From assembly GCF_020164435.1 (NCBI RefSeq), contig NZ_JAIUDQ010000012.1, positions 86,995-150,994 on the forward strand: 64,000 nucleotides of DNA, in the 5' to 3' direction. The stretch is from Phyllobacterium lublinensis (GTDB lineage Bacteria > Pseudomonadota > Alphaproteobacteria > Rhizobiales > Rhizobiaceae). Every line of letters begins with the position of its first letter. Position 1 is the stretch's first letter. This document shows positions 39,475-48,600 of the stretch, in pieces. A model generated the notes under the pieces. That model saw nothing but the letters and a program-made list of their open reading frames with translations. It was not told the origin of the DNA and did not search any database. Both the position numbers and the translations under genes were made by a program.

Positions 39475-41323
39475 TCCACTCATCCGGGATCTGACGTACT
39501 GCCCCCCTGGCTGCGCTTGTCGCCATGGCTCCGTAAGCGCGCAGCGCAGTAGTAACTTTCCGCTTACGTTTTTCTGCAGGTTTCCACGCCGCCGAACCCT
39601 TGGCATCCATCAGGGCCCGTCGCTCAGCGAGCACGGCATCATCCACTGCGAGGTGTATCTTGCGGTTGGGGATGTCGATATCGATGATGTCACCCTCTTC
39701 AACCAGGCCGATGAGCCCGCCTTCGGCGGCCTCGGGCGATACGTGGCCGATCGACAGGCCTGACGAGCCACCGGAGAAACGTCCGTCGGTGATCAGTGCG
39801 CAGGCCTTGCCGAGACCCTTCGATTTCAGGTAGCTGGTCGGATAGAGCATTTCCTGCATGCCGGGTCCGCCACGCGGGCCTTCGTAGCGGATGAGGACGA
39901 TATCACCCGGATGGATGGCACCATTCAGAATGCCGAGAACGGCACTGTCCTGGCTTTCAAAAATACGAGCGGGTCCGGAGAACTTCAGGATGGATTCGTC
40001 GACGCCGGCAGTTTTGACGATGCAGCCGTCCTCAGCAAGGTTGCCGTAGAGCACGGCCAGCCCGCCATCCTTGGAATAGGCATGTTCCGCATTGCGGATG
40101 ACACCCTTTTCACGATCGAGATCAACATCTGCAAAGCGCCGGTCCTGGCTGAATGCAACCTGGGTCGGCACGCCGCCGGGCGCTGCCATGAAGAAGTCAT
40201 GGACCGATTTGTTCTTGGTCCGAACGACGTCCCAACGTTCGAGCGCTGCACCGAGATTGGCGGAGTGCACGGAATAGACCGACGTATCGATCAGCCCGGC
40301 GCGATCGAGTTCGCCGAGAATGCCCATGATCCCCCCGGCGTGGTGCACATCTTCCATGTGCACATTGGCCACGGCTGGGGCGACCTTGCAAAGAACCGGC
40401 ACGCGGCGGGACAAGCGGTCGATGTCGCTCATGGTGAAATCGACTTCGCCTTCATGGGCGGCCGCAAGCAGATGCAGAACCGTATTCGTCGAACCACCCA
40501 TCGCAATGTCGAGCGTCATGGCGTTTTCGAATGCGGCAAAGGAAGCGATCGAGCGCGGCAGGACGGTTTCGTCGTCCTGCTCGTAATAGCGGCGAGCGAG
40601 ATCGACGACGAGATGCCCGGCTTCCACGAAGAGACGACGGCGATCGGCATGAGTTGCCAGCGTCGAACCGTTGCCTGGCAATGACAGGCCGAGAGCTTCG
40701 GTCAGGCAATTCATCGAGTTTGCCGTGAACATGCCGGAGCAGGATCCGCAGGTGGGGCAGGCCGAACGCTCGATAACCTTCACCTCTTCATCGGAGATAC
40801 GGTCATCGGCTGCCGCGACCATTGCATCGACGAGGTCCAGCTTCTTTTCCTTGTCTTCCCAGATAACCTTGCCGGCTTCCATCGGTCCGCCGGAAACGAA
40901 GACGACCGGAATATTGAGGCGCAGTGCCGCCATCAACATGCCGGGCGTGATCTTGTCGCAGTTCGAAATGCATACCATCGCGTCCGCGCAGTGCGCATTG
41001 ACCATGTACTCGACGCTGTCGGCGATGATCTCGCGGCTCGGTAGCGAATAGAGCATCCCGTCATGGCCCATGGCGATGCCATCATCGACCGCGATGGTGT
41101 TGAATTCCTTGGCAACGCCGCCAGCACTTTCGATTTCACGGGCGACCAACTGGCCAAGATCCTTCAGGTGAACATGGCCCGGAACAAACTGCGTGAATGA
41201 GTTCACCACAGCGATGATCGGCTTGCCGAAATCCTCATCCTTCATGCCTGTTGCGCGCCAGAGCCCGCGGGCACCTGCCATGTTGCGGCCATGTGTGGTT
41301 GTGCGTGAACGATAGGGGGGCAT
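39470..41323 (-). CDS. ilvD: Dihydroxy-acid dehydratase
   Basis: The third common step of valine/isoleucine and pantothenate synthesis. The 617-residue sequence follows E. coli IlvD nearly residue for residue: [20 protein letters not shown] start, cluster ligands C122 (NCDKITPGM, with K124) and C195 ([11 protein letters not shown]), and [21 protein letters not shown]. The third Cys of [2Fe-2S] members is absent, as in the oxygen-sensitive [4Fe-4S] type. The ATG at 41323 was chosen over a frame open 30 codons upstream. The stop codon is supplied by the palindromic repeat. A second IlvD/Edd protein in the window (52166) has a different role. Confidence 0.95.
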   Translation of the reverse strand: MPPYRSRTTTHGRNMAGARGLWRATGMKDEDFGKPIIAVVNSFTQFVPGHVHLKDLGQLVAREIESAGGVAKEFNTIAVDDGIAMGHDGMLYSLPSREIIADSVEYMVNAHCADAMVCISNCDKITPGMLMAALRLNIPVVFVSGGPMEAGKVIWEDKEKKLDLVDAMVAAADDRISDEEVKVIERSACPTCGSCSGMFTANSMNCLTEALGLSLPGNGSTLATHADRRRLFVEAGHLVVDLARRYYEQDDETVLPRSIASFAAFENAMTLDIAMGGSTNTVLHLLAAAHEGEVDFTMSDIDRLSRRVPVLCKVAPAVANVHMEDVHHAGGIMGILGELDRAGLIDTSVYSVHSANLGAALERWDVVRTKNKSVHDFFMAAPGGVPTQVAFSQDRRFADVDLDREKGVIRNAEHAYSKDGGLAVLYGNLAEDGCIVKTAGVDESILKFSGPARIFESQDSAVLGILNGAIHPGDIVLIRYEGPRGGPGMQEMLYPTSYLKSKGLGKACALITDGRFSGGSSGLSIGHVSPEAAEGGLIGLVEEGDIIDIDIPNRKIHLAVDDAVLAERRALMDAKGSAAWKPAEKRKRKVTTALRAYGAMATSAARGAVRQIPDEWN

Positions 41324-41485
41324 TTTGCGAGGTCCTGATGGTGAATTGCAAGAGAGGGCATCTCTATCGAAAAACCGCTCCCATGGCAAAGAATGGAATT
41401 TTATTACCCGCACAGGGGCTTTTTATTGCATTCGTTACATAGGCGAGTTCATCGCGGCAGGAAACGGGGCGGAATGTCTCAATGC

Positions 41486-41722
41486 TCAAAATGCCGTGAA
41501 TGTCATCGTCGTCAGCGAACGCGCAATACCCTGAATATCAAGGACGTTGTCATTGATGAACTTCCCGATGTCCTGGTCTTCGGGAATATAGATCTTCATC
41601 AGGAGGTCGTAGTCGCCGCTGGTCGAATAGAGTTCCGAGACGATTTCGCGTTCGAAGAGCGCAGCCGCCACTTCATAGGTTTTGCCGGGAAAACATTGCA
41701 GCTGCAGGAAGACGGGTTTCAT
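41486..41722 (-). CDS. Stand-alone Lrp/AsnC ligand-binding (RAM) domain protein
   Basis: A 78-residue protein comprising only the C-terminal RAM/ACT-like domain of Lrp/AsnC regulators (KPVFLQLQCFPGKTYEVAAALFEREIV, then GDYDLLMKIYI). No DNA-binding helix is present. Such stand-alone domains (SMLC-type) are known to bind amino acids and may modulate full Lrp proteins. The start at 41722 follows GCGGAG; the longer frame would need a TTG. It lies 162 bp upstream of ilvD on the same strand, which suggests but does not prove a link to branched-chain amino acids. Confidence 0.85.
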   Translation of the reverse strand: MKPVFLQLQCFPGKTYEVAAALFEREIVSELYSTSGDYDLLMKIYIPEDQDIGKFINDNVLDIQGIARSLTTMTFTAF

Positions 41723-41785
41723 GAATTGACTCCGCAAGGATAGATATGTGTGGCCAACATAAAGGGTTCATCCTTTCTTAGCCAG

Positions 41786-41814
41786 TTGTTCTCTTCTCGC
41801 AACTGCGATATAAG
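41786..41814 (+). promoter_or_regulatory. Candidate promoter of the glycine riboswitch transcript
   Basis: TTGTTC (41786-41791), a 17-nt spacer, and TATAAG (41809-41814) form a housekeeping-type promoter. The expected start near 41821 would place the first aptamer about 15 nt into the transcript. Confidence 0.5.
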
Positions 41815-41835
41815 CAGTGCCGTTCGCACAGGCTA

Positions 41836-42070
41836 TCTGGGAGAGACCGGTAAGACCGGCGCCGATGGAGCAACCGCCCCGGAAACTCTCAGGCAAAAGG
41901 ACCAGACTAGCGTCGGACATCTGGAGAGTGGTGATGCTGTCTCAATGCGTCACCCACCGAAGGAGAAAGCCCGACCGGCTGAAGCCGGTAATGCTGCCGT
42001 GACATGGATGGCTAACATCCGGCCGGCGCTGATGGGCCAAACTCTCAGGTCCCGTGACAGATGGGGTTTC
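41836..42070 (+). ncRNA. Tandem glycine riboswitch
   Basis: Two glycine aptamers in series. Aptamer 1 (about 41836-41906) runs from CTGGGAGAGACCG through CCGATGGAGCAACCGCCCC to GGAAACTCTCAGGCAAAAGG. Aptamer 2 (about 41930-42064) starts CTGGAGAGTGG, includes CACCCACCGAAGGAGAAAGC and ends CCAAACTCTCAGGTCCCGTG; its variable arm is long (CCGGCTGAAGCCGG and following). The linker between them is about 20 nt. The downstream gene begins at 42128 without an obvious terminator, so the control mode (translation or transcription) is unclear. Confidence 0.93.
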
Positions 42071-42127
42071 GTGCCGTTGATGAACGGCGAAACTGAAACC
42101 ATGTGTTGCTGAAGGACCGCGACTGCC

Positions 42128-43402
42128 ATGACCAATATCGCCATTATCGGCGCCGGAATTACCGGCGTTACGACCGCCTATGCGCTTGCCCGCCAGGGCT
42201 ACTCTGTCACCGTTTTCGACCGCAACCGCTATGCGGCCATGGAAACGTCGTTTGCCAATGGCGGCCAGCTTTCGGCATCCAACGCCGAAGTGTGGAACAG
42301 CTGGTCGACTGTCCTGAAGGGTATGAAGTGGATGTTGCGCAAGGATGCGCCACTGCTGATGAACCCGAAACCGTCCTGGCACAAATACTCCTGGATGGCG
42401 GAGTTCGTCATGAACATTCCCCACTACGAGAAGAACACCATCGCGACCACGAAACTTGCCATTGCGGCGCGCCAGCGCATGTTCGAGATCGCAGCGGAAG
42501 AAAACATCGACTTCGACCTGGAAAAGCGTGGCATCCTGCACATCTACCGTTCGAAGTACGGCTATGACCACGCGGTCAGGGTCAACAGGCTCCTCGAAGC
42601 CGGCGGCCTTGATCGCCGCGCCGTGACCAATGAGGAAATCCACAGCATCGAACCGGCGCTTGATGGGTCTTTCTACGGCGGCTTTTTCACCCCGTCAGAT
42701 TCCACGGGCGACATTCACAAGTTCACCCGTGGTCTTGCCGACGCCGCCATGCGACGCGGCATGCGTTTTATCGGCGATGCCAATGTGCAAACGCTGAAGC
42801 ATGGTCCGGATGGTGTCGTTGTTTCATGGAACAAGGCTTCGGCTTCATTGTCAGAGGTCGAGTCCGAGCGCTTCGATGCCATCGTCGTCTGTGCCGGCAT
42901 TGCCAGTCGCACATTCGCGGCTCAACTGGGCGACCGCGTCAACATTTATCCGGTCAAGGGTTATTCGATCACCATCAACCTCACTGACGAGGAAAGCCGG
43001 AAATCGGCGCCATGGGTCAGTCTCCTCGACGATGATGCAAAGATCGTCACCAGCCGCCTGGGCTCCGACAGACTACGGGTTGCGGGGACGGCTGAATATA
43101 ACGGCGAGAACCGCGATATTCGCTACGACCGGGTAAAGCCATTGGTGGACTGGAGCCGCGATCTGTTTCCAGGCATGGATACGTCCAATGTCGTACCCTG
43201 GGCCGGCCTTCGTCCGATGATGCCGGACATGCTGCCGCGCGTCGGCAACGGCAAGCGCCAAGGCGTCTTTTACAATACGGGCCATGGGCATCTGGGCTGG
43301 ACGTTGTCGGCAGCGACGGCAGAGATCGTGGCGAGCCATATTGCGGCATCCATGCCCGCCGGCGAGAAGCCGCAGGCCGAATGGCTGGCTGCTGCCGAAT
43401 AG
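42128..43402 (+). CDS. DadA-like FAD-dependent amino acid oxidoreductase
   Basis: A 424-residue flavoprotein of the D-amino-acid dehydrogenase small-subunit/glycine-oxidase superfamily. The Rossmann motif GAGITG is at 8-13; TSFANGGQLSASNAEVWNSW is the DadA-specific segment, and the C-terminal GVFYNTGHGHLGWTLSAATAEIVA closes the FAD site. It follows a tandem glycine riboswitch and is the only gene on that transcript. This implies that its expression responds to glycine, so glycine, sarcosine or a related amine may be the real substrate. Membrane association is typical of DadA. A stem-loop follows. Confidence 0.88.
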   Translation: MTNIAIIGAGITGVTTAYALARQGYSVTVFDRNRYAAMETSFANGGQLSASNAEVWNSWSTVLKGMKWMLRKDAPLLMNPKPSWHKYSWMAEFVMNIPHYEKNTIATTKLAIAARQRMFEIAAEENIDFDLEKRGILHIYRSKYGYDHAVRVNRLLEAGGLDRRAVTNEEIHSIEPALDGSFYGGFFTPSDSTGDIHKFTRGLADAAMRRGMRFIGDANVQTLKHGPDGVVVSWNKASASLSEVESERFDAIVVCAGIASRTFAAQLGDRVNIYPVKGYSITINLTDEESRKSAPWVSLLDDDAKIVTSRLGSDRLRVAGTAEYNGENRDIRYDRVKPLVDWSRDLFPGMDTSNVVPWAGLRPMMPDMLPRVGNGKRQGVFYNTGHGHLGWTLSAATAEIVASHIAASMPAGEKPQAEWLAAAE

Positions 43403-43412
43403 GCAAGCCGGG

Positions 43413-43445
43413 CAACGGTCTGCCGGTAAACACGGCAGACTGTTG
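43413..43445 (+). terminator. Stem-loop after the DadA-like gene
   Basis: CAACGGTCTGCCG (43413-43425) and CGGCAGACTGTTG (43433-43445) form a 13-bp stem with one G-U pair and a 7-nt loop, 11 bp past the stop codon. No T-run follows, so this is a probable but not certain terminator. Confidence 0.55.
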
Positions 43446-43496
43446 CAAGCTCCTTACAAAAAGTGATTGCGGCTGGGGACGCGTGCAGGGCAATTC

Positions 43497-43514
43497 TGTG
43501 GCCGTACGGCCACA
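43497..43514. other. Perfect 18-bp palindrome
   Basis: TGTGGCCGTACGGCCACA is fully self-complementary and lies midway between the DadA-like gene and tamA. It may be an operator or cruciform; no known site matches from memory. The remainder of the 43403-43681 gap shows no further feature except the stem-loop at 43413. Confidence 0.6.
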
Positions 43515-43681
43515 AGCGGCAGCTTGTGCGACGCACCAGCGGTGGTTGCGGGTTGGCCGGGTTTCCCCGTCATGTTATCGTTTTCTTAAGCTCGGGAGGG
43601 GAATTTCAGCGCACGCAGGATATTTTTCTCCGTTCCCGCGGCGTATCTGTGTGTTTTCGTGAGTAGGGATTTTGCTGGTTG

Positions 43682-45610
43682 ATGGACTTGAGGCGCCCAC
43701 AGGCCAGTGTTTTTGGCGCCGCTTTGCTGGCATTTACCGCCCTTGTTTCGCCAGCGCAGGCCTTCGACCTTTTCGGTATCCATCTCTGGGGTGAAAGAAA
43801 AGACGCCGACGCAGATTCGGTGATCGCCGACCCGCACAAATACACGGTTGAAATCGCTCAAGGCGAGAACAACGAAACGAAGAAGCTCGTCGAAGGCGCG
43901 TCGAGTCTCATTGCCGACGAGGACAAGCCGGCGTCAGGCGCTGCGGGCCTTTTGGCCAAGGCGCGAGGCGATTATCGACGCATCCTCGGCGCGCTCTATG
44001 CGGACGGCCGTTATGGCGGCACGATCAGCATCAAGGTCGACGGCCGCGAAGCCGCAGATATTCCACCGGATGCAACGCTTTCAAACCCGGCGACTGTGAC
44101 GATCGCGGTCGATCCGGGTCCACAGTTCCTCTTTGCGACCGCCAGGGTCAGGAACATGGCGCCGCCGCCCGTCGATCCCAAGGATGAGGTAGACCGGCCG
44201 GAAGAGCAGGGCTTTGCGCCGGGAGACGTTGCACGCTCGACGGCCATTGTGAGGGCGGAGCGCCTCGCCGTGGACGCCTGGCGTGAACAGGGCCACCCCA
44301 AGGCAAAGATCGTCTCGCGCGATGTCCTTGCCGATCACGACAACAGCCGGGTTGATGCGACAATCGAAGTCGACCCGGACCGGCGTGCTGCTTTCGGGCC
44401 GATAACGGTAACGGGTACGGAACGAATGGACCCGGAGTTCGTCGCTTTCATTACGGGCCTTCAGCCTGGAGTGGAGTATGATCCCGATGAGATCGAGCGG
44501 GCAAAGAAGCGCCTGTCGCGTCTGGAAGTTTTCCGTTCCGCCCGGGTAGAGGAGGCCGAGGCCATTACCAGCAATGGCCTCTTGCCGATCACCGTTGCTG
44601 TCCAGGAACAGAAATTACGGCGTTTTGGATTGGGCGGCTCCTATTCAACCCTGGATGGCGCCGGGTTTGAAGCGTTCTGGCTGCACCGCAACCTGTTCGG
44701 TAGGGCCGAGCGCCTGCGCTTCGATGCAAGGATCAGCGGCATCGGGGATCAATCCTATGACCCTCAGGATTACAGCTATCTGCTCGGTGTCAGTTTCACC
44801 AAGCCGGGCGTGTACACCCCAGATACCGATTTCATTTCATCGCTGATCGGGGAGCGCAAGGTCCTCGATGCCTATACCCAGACATCGCTTACAGCGGATG
44901 CAGGTTTCACCCACACTTTCTCAGATGAGTTGACCGGAAAAATCACGGCAAGTGTCTCGAAGTCGCGCTTCGACGACGATTTCTTTGGCGAGAGGGATTT
45001 CCTCACCGCCGGCCTGGTGGGCACACTCACCTATGACAGCCGTGACAGCAAGGTTGACCCGTCGCGCGGCCATTTCCTGGAAGGCCTGATCTCGCCGTTC
45101 TACGAATTCGAGTACGGCAATTTCGCCACCAAATTTACCGCCGAGGGCCGCACCTATTACAGCCTCGACGCCGACAACAAGTATATTCTTGCCGGGCGAT
45201 TGAAACTCGGCTCGATTGTGGGAGCCGAAGTCGCCGAACTGCCTCCGGACCAGCTCTTCTTCGCTGGTGGTGGCGGCTCGATCCGTGGTTATGCCTATCG
45301 CAACGTGGGTGTTAACGTGTCGCGAGATGGCGAGGATTATGTCATTGGCGGCCGCTCACTGATTGAAAGCTCCGTGGAGGCGCGCATTCGCATGACGGAA
45401 ACGATCGGCGTCGTTGGCTTTGTTGACGCAGGCTATGTCGGCGAGGAATCATTCCCGGATTTCGCCGAGAGCCTTCGCGTGGGTGTCGGCGCCGGTCTGC
45501 GCTATAATACAGGCCTGGGTCCCATCAGGCTTGATTTCGCCGTCCCGCTCGACCCGACGGACGACGATCCGGATTTTGCATTTTACGTTGGAATAGGACA
45601 GGCGTTTTGA
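43682..45610 (+). CDS. tamA: Outer-membrane assembly protein TamA (BamA family)
   Basis: The outer-membrane half of the translocation and assembly module. A signal peptide (cleaved after SPAQA) precedes POTRA-like repeats (about 80-310, with FGPITVTGTERMDPEFVAFITGLQPGVEYDPDEIERAKKRL) and the 16-stranded Omp85 barrel (about 320-642), including FLEGLISPFYEFEYG and the FFAGGGGSIRGYAYRN lid-loop motif. It ends in the expected FYVGIGQAF. The start at 43682 (ATG) is preferred to an adjacent TTG. The stop overlaps the start of tamB, so the pair is translationally coupled. Confidence 0.92.
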   Translation: MDLRRPQASVFGAALLAFTALVSPAQAFDLFGIHLWGERKDADADSVIADPHKYTVEIAQGENNETKKLVEGASSLIADEDKPASGAAGLLAKARGDYRRILGALYADGRYGGTISIKVDGREAADIPPDATLSNPATVTIAVDPGPQFLFATARVRNMAPPPVDPKDEVDRPEEQGFAPGDVARSTAIVRAERLAVDAWREQGHPKAKIVSRDVLADHDNSRVDATIEVDPDRRAAFGPITVTGTERMDPEFVAFITGLQPGVEYDPDEIERAKKRLSRLEVFRSARVEEAEAITSNGLLPITVAVQEQKLRRFGLGGSYSTLDGAGFEAFWLHRNLFGRAERLRFDARISGIGDQSYDPQDYSYLLGVSFTKPGVYTPDTDFISSLIGERKVLDAYTQTSLTADAGFTHTFSDELTGKITASVSKSRFDDDFFGERDFLTAGLVGTLTYDSRDSKVDPSRGHFLEGLISPFYEFEYGNFATKFTAEGRTYYSLDADNKYILAGRLKLGSIVGAEVAELPPDQLFFAGGGGSIRGYAYRNVGVNVSRDGEDYVIGGRSLIESSVEARIRMTETIGVVGFVDAGYVGEESFPDFAESLRVGVGAGLRYNTGLGPIRLDFAVPLDPTDDDPDFAFYVGIGQAF

Positions 45611-48600
45611 CCAGGATCATAGCAGTCATATTTCTGCTGCTGTTTGCAGCCCCGGCCGTGGCGCAGGATAGTGCCGAGGCCGAGAAGTCCTACTTCCTGA
45701 GCTTTGTCCAGAATCAGCTCTCTACGCCCAATCGCCAGATTGTCATCTCCAACATTCAGGGCGTTCTCTCCTCCGAGGCCAGCATTGGCAGCATTACCGT
45801 TGCAGACCGCGAAGGTGTCTGGCTCAGGGTCACCAACGCGAAAATCGTCTGGAGCCGTCTCGCCTTGCTGCGCGGTCGCCTCGACGTCAACACGCTGGCT
45901 GCCGAGCGCATAGACGTTCTGCGCAAGCCGCTGCCCGATGAGAGCCTGCCTTCGCCCGAAGCCAAGGGCTTCAGTCTGCCGGAGCTGCCGTTGGCGGTCA
46001 TCCTTCAGGAGTTGCAGATAGGACGTATCGCTTTTGGAGATGGCGTTTTCGGCCTCAGATCCGAAATATCGCTGGCAGGCAATCTGAGGCTGGAAGCGGG
46101 ATCGCTCGATTCCAGCGTGCAGGTACGCCGTCTCGATGGTCCGGGAGGGGAATTCCAGATCAAGGCGGCCTATGCCAATGAAAGCCAGCAGCTCGACCTC
46201 GATCTTACCCTGAACGAGCCTGAAAACGGTATTGTCGCCAATCTCCTCAATATCGAGGGCAGGCCGCCGGTCGCATTGGCGCTGAAGGGGTCAGGCCCCT
46301 TGGGCGATCTAGGCTTGCAACTGACGCTCGATGCAGCGGGCAGGCGCGTGCTTACCGGCGAGGCCCGTCTCGACCGCGAAAGCGACGGCCTCCGGTTCAA
46401 CACCACGCTCAATGGCGAAATTGCTGCCCTGATACCCCCGGTTTTTCGCGATTTCTTCGGCGACGAAACGGCGCTCATCGTCAACGGCACCTTGCGCGAT
46501 GCAGGTGGCGTGGCGCTTGACCGCCTGAACATCAAGAGCAATGCATTGGCGCTCGATGCCACCGGGGAGACTACCAGCGATGGCTTCCTGCGCCAGCTCA
46601 AGGTCGATGCAACCATCGCCGATCCAACCGGCAAGAAGGTCATCCTTCCCGTCAAGGGCGGCCAGACGACGGTCGACAAGGCAGTGCTCACGGTTTCATT
46701 CGGCGCCAGCGCCAACAATGACTGGACCAGCAGCATAGAGGTAACCAACCTTACGACCGATACGTTCGCCGCCAAATCCGTCAACATCATCGGCAAGGGC
46801 CTCGCCGAAAACATCGACAACCCGACGACCCGTTCGTTGACCTATGACGTTACCGGCGATGTATCAGGCATCACCGCCAAGCGGGCAGACGTTGCCGAGG
46901 CGCTCGGCGACGTCATCCAGCTCAAGATCAATGGCGACTGGAAGGCGGGAACGCCGGTCAATCTCAGGCAGGCTCTCGTCGCCGCCAACGGCTTCAGCGC
47001 CGCCCTGGCTGGAACAATCAATGATTTCGCCTACCGGGGCGACATATTTGTCAAGGCGTCCAGCCTCGCGCCGTTCTCGGCGCTGGCCGGGCGCGATCTT
47101 GCCGGATCGATCGATCTGAAGGCTAGCGGGCTAGTCGAGGCGCTGAAAGGCGGTTTCGATCTTATGCTCGACGGACACGCCACCGGCATGCAACTCGGCA
47201 TCGATGCGGCCGACAAGGTGCTCGCGGGCGAGACCCGCATCACTGGCGGGCTGGGGCGCGGCGAGGGCGGGCTGAGCGCGCGGGACTTCAAGGTCGAGAA
47301 TCCGCAAACACTTCTGACTGCCAATGGAACGTTTGCCAGCGGCGCAGCCAACTTCGATTTTGGCCTCGACCTGGCCGACCTCGCTCTGCTCTCCGACAAG
47401 GCCGCAGGAGCGCTGAAGGTTAAGGGCAGCGCCCGCGGTCAGGACAATATCATCGCTCTGGCGTTCAATGCCGGCGTCCCGGAAGGCACGTTGTCGGGCC
47501 GAAAGCTGACACAGGGTGAGTTGACCTTCAATGGCACGCTCTTCAAGGGCATAGTTGATGGCAGGATCGCCGGCCTTGCCTTCCTTGATGGCATACGGGC
47601 GGATCTCACAACCGAGATTGCGTTGCATGAGCAAGAGAAGCGTCTCAGCAACCTGTCGTTCATCGCTGGCGGAACCCGCCTGCGCGGCGATGTTACCCAA
47701 GACGGGAAGGGCCTTCTCCAGGGCAACCTGACGCTCGCTTCAAGCGATGTATCGACGGCCGCCGCGCTGTTCCTCGTAGAAGCTACTGGCAAGGCGGATG
47801 CCACCATTGCACTGAGCCATGATGACGAGAGACAGAATGTCGACATCAACGGCCAGATCGACGGCCTGAAGGCCAATGATGTCGCCGTCGGCAAGGCGGC
47901 AATCACTTTGGCGGCCCAAGATATCTTCAGGGTGCCGTCGGTCAACGGTTCTGTAACGGCCTCCAATGTATCGGCTGCCGGAATCGACGTGACCAGCCTT
48001 GATGCCAAGGCCGTACAGGACGGCAAGGTCACCAACTTCACGATGAATGCCGGCTTGAAGAATGGTGCAAGGACGTCGGTCGGAGGCTCGCTCCAGCCGA
48101 CGGACACAGGCTTCCTCCTGTCGCTGGCCAATGCGGAACTCACGCGCGGCACGCTGGCAGCCCGTCTGGTGCAACCGGCAACGATCAATGTTGCAGGCAG
48201 CAATGTATCGCTTGGTGACATCATCCTCGATGTCGGCCATGGCCGGGTTACGGTCAGCGGCGAGGTGGCTGAAACGCTCAATCTTGCCGTAGCTATCCAG
48301 AAGCTGCCACTCGACATCGCGAATACAATCAAGCCGGACCTCGGCCTTGGCGGCGAGATCAACGGCACGGCCAGGATTGGCGGTACGAGGCAGAGACCGG
48401 ATGTCAATTTCGACGTGCAGGCTCGCGCAATCACAGCGACCGCGCTGAAGCAGGCAGGACTTGACGCGCTCAATCTCGATGCCAAGGGAACGTCCACCAC
48501 CGACCAGCTCAATGTGGATGCTCATTTGACTGGTGCAGGCGGTCTGGACGCCTCGGCAAGAGGAAGTGTGCCGCTTGCACAGGGCCAGCTCGGCGTGGAT

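Noticed and set aside
41836..42112. Short open frame running through the glycine riboswitch
   Set aside because: The region is fully explained by two glycine aptamers; the frame has no start signal and no family similarity.
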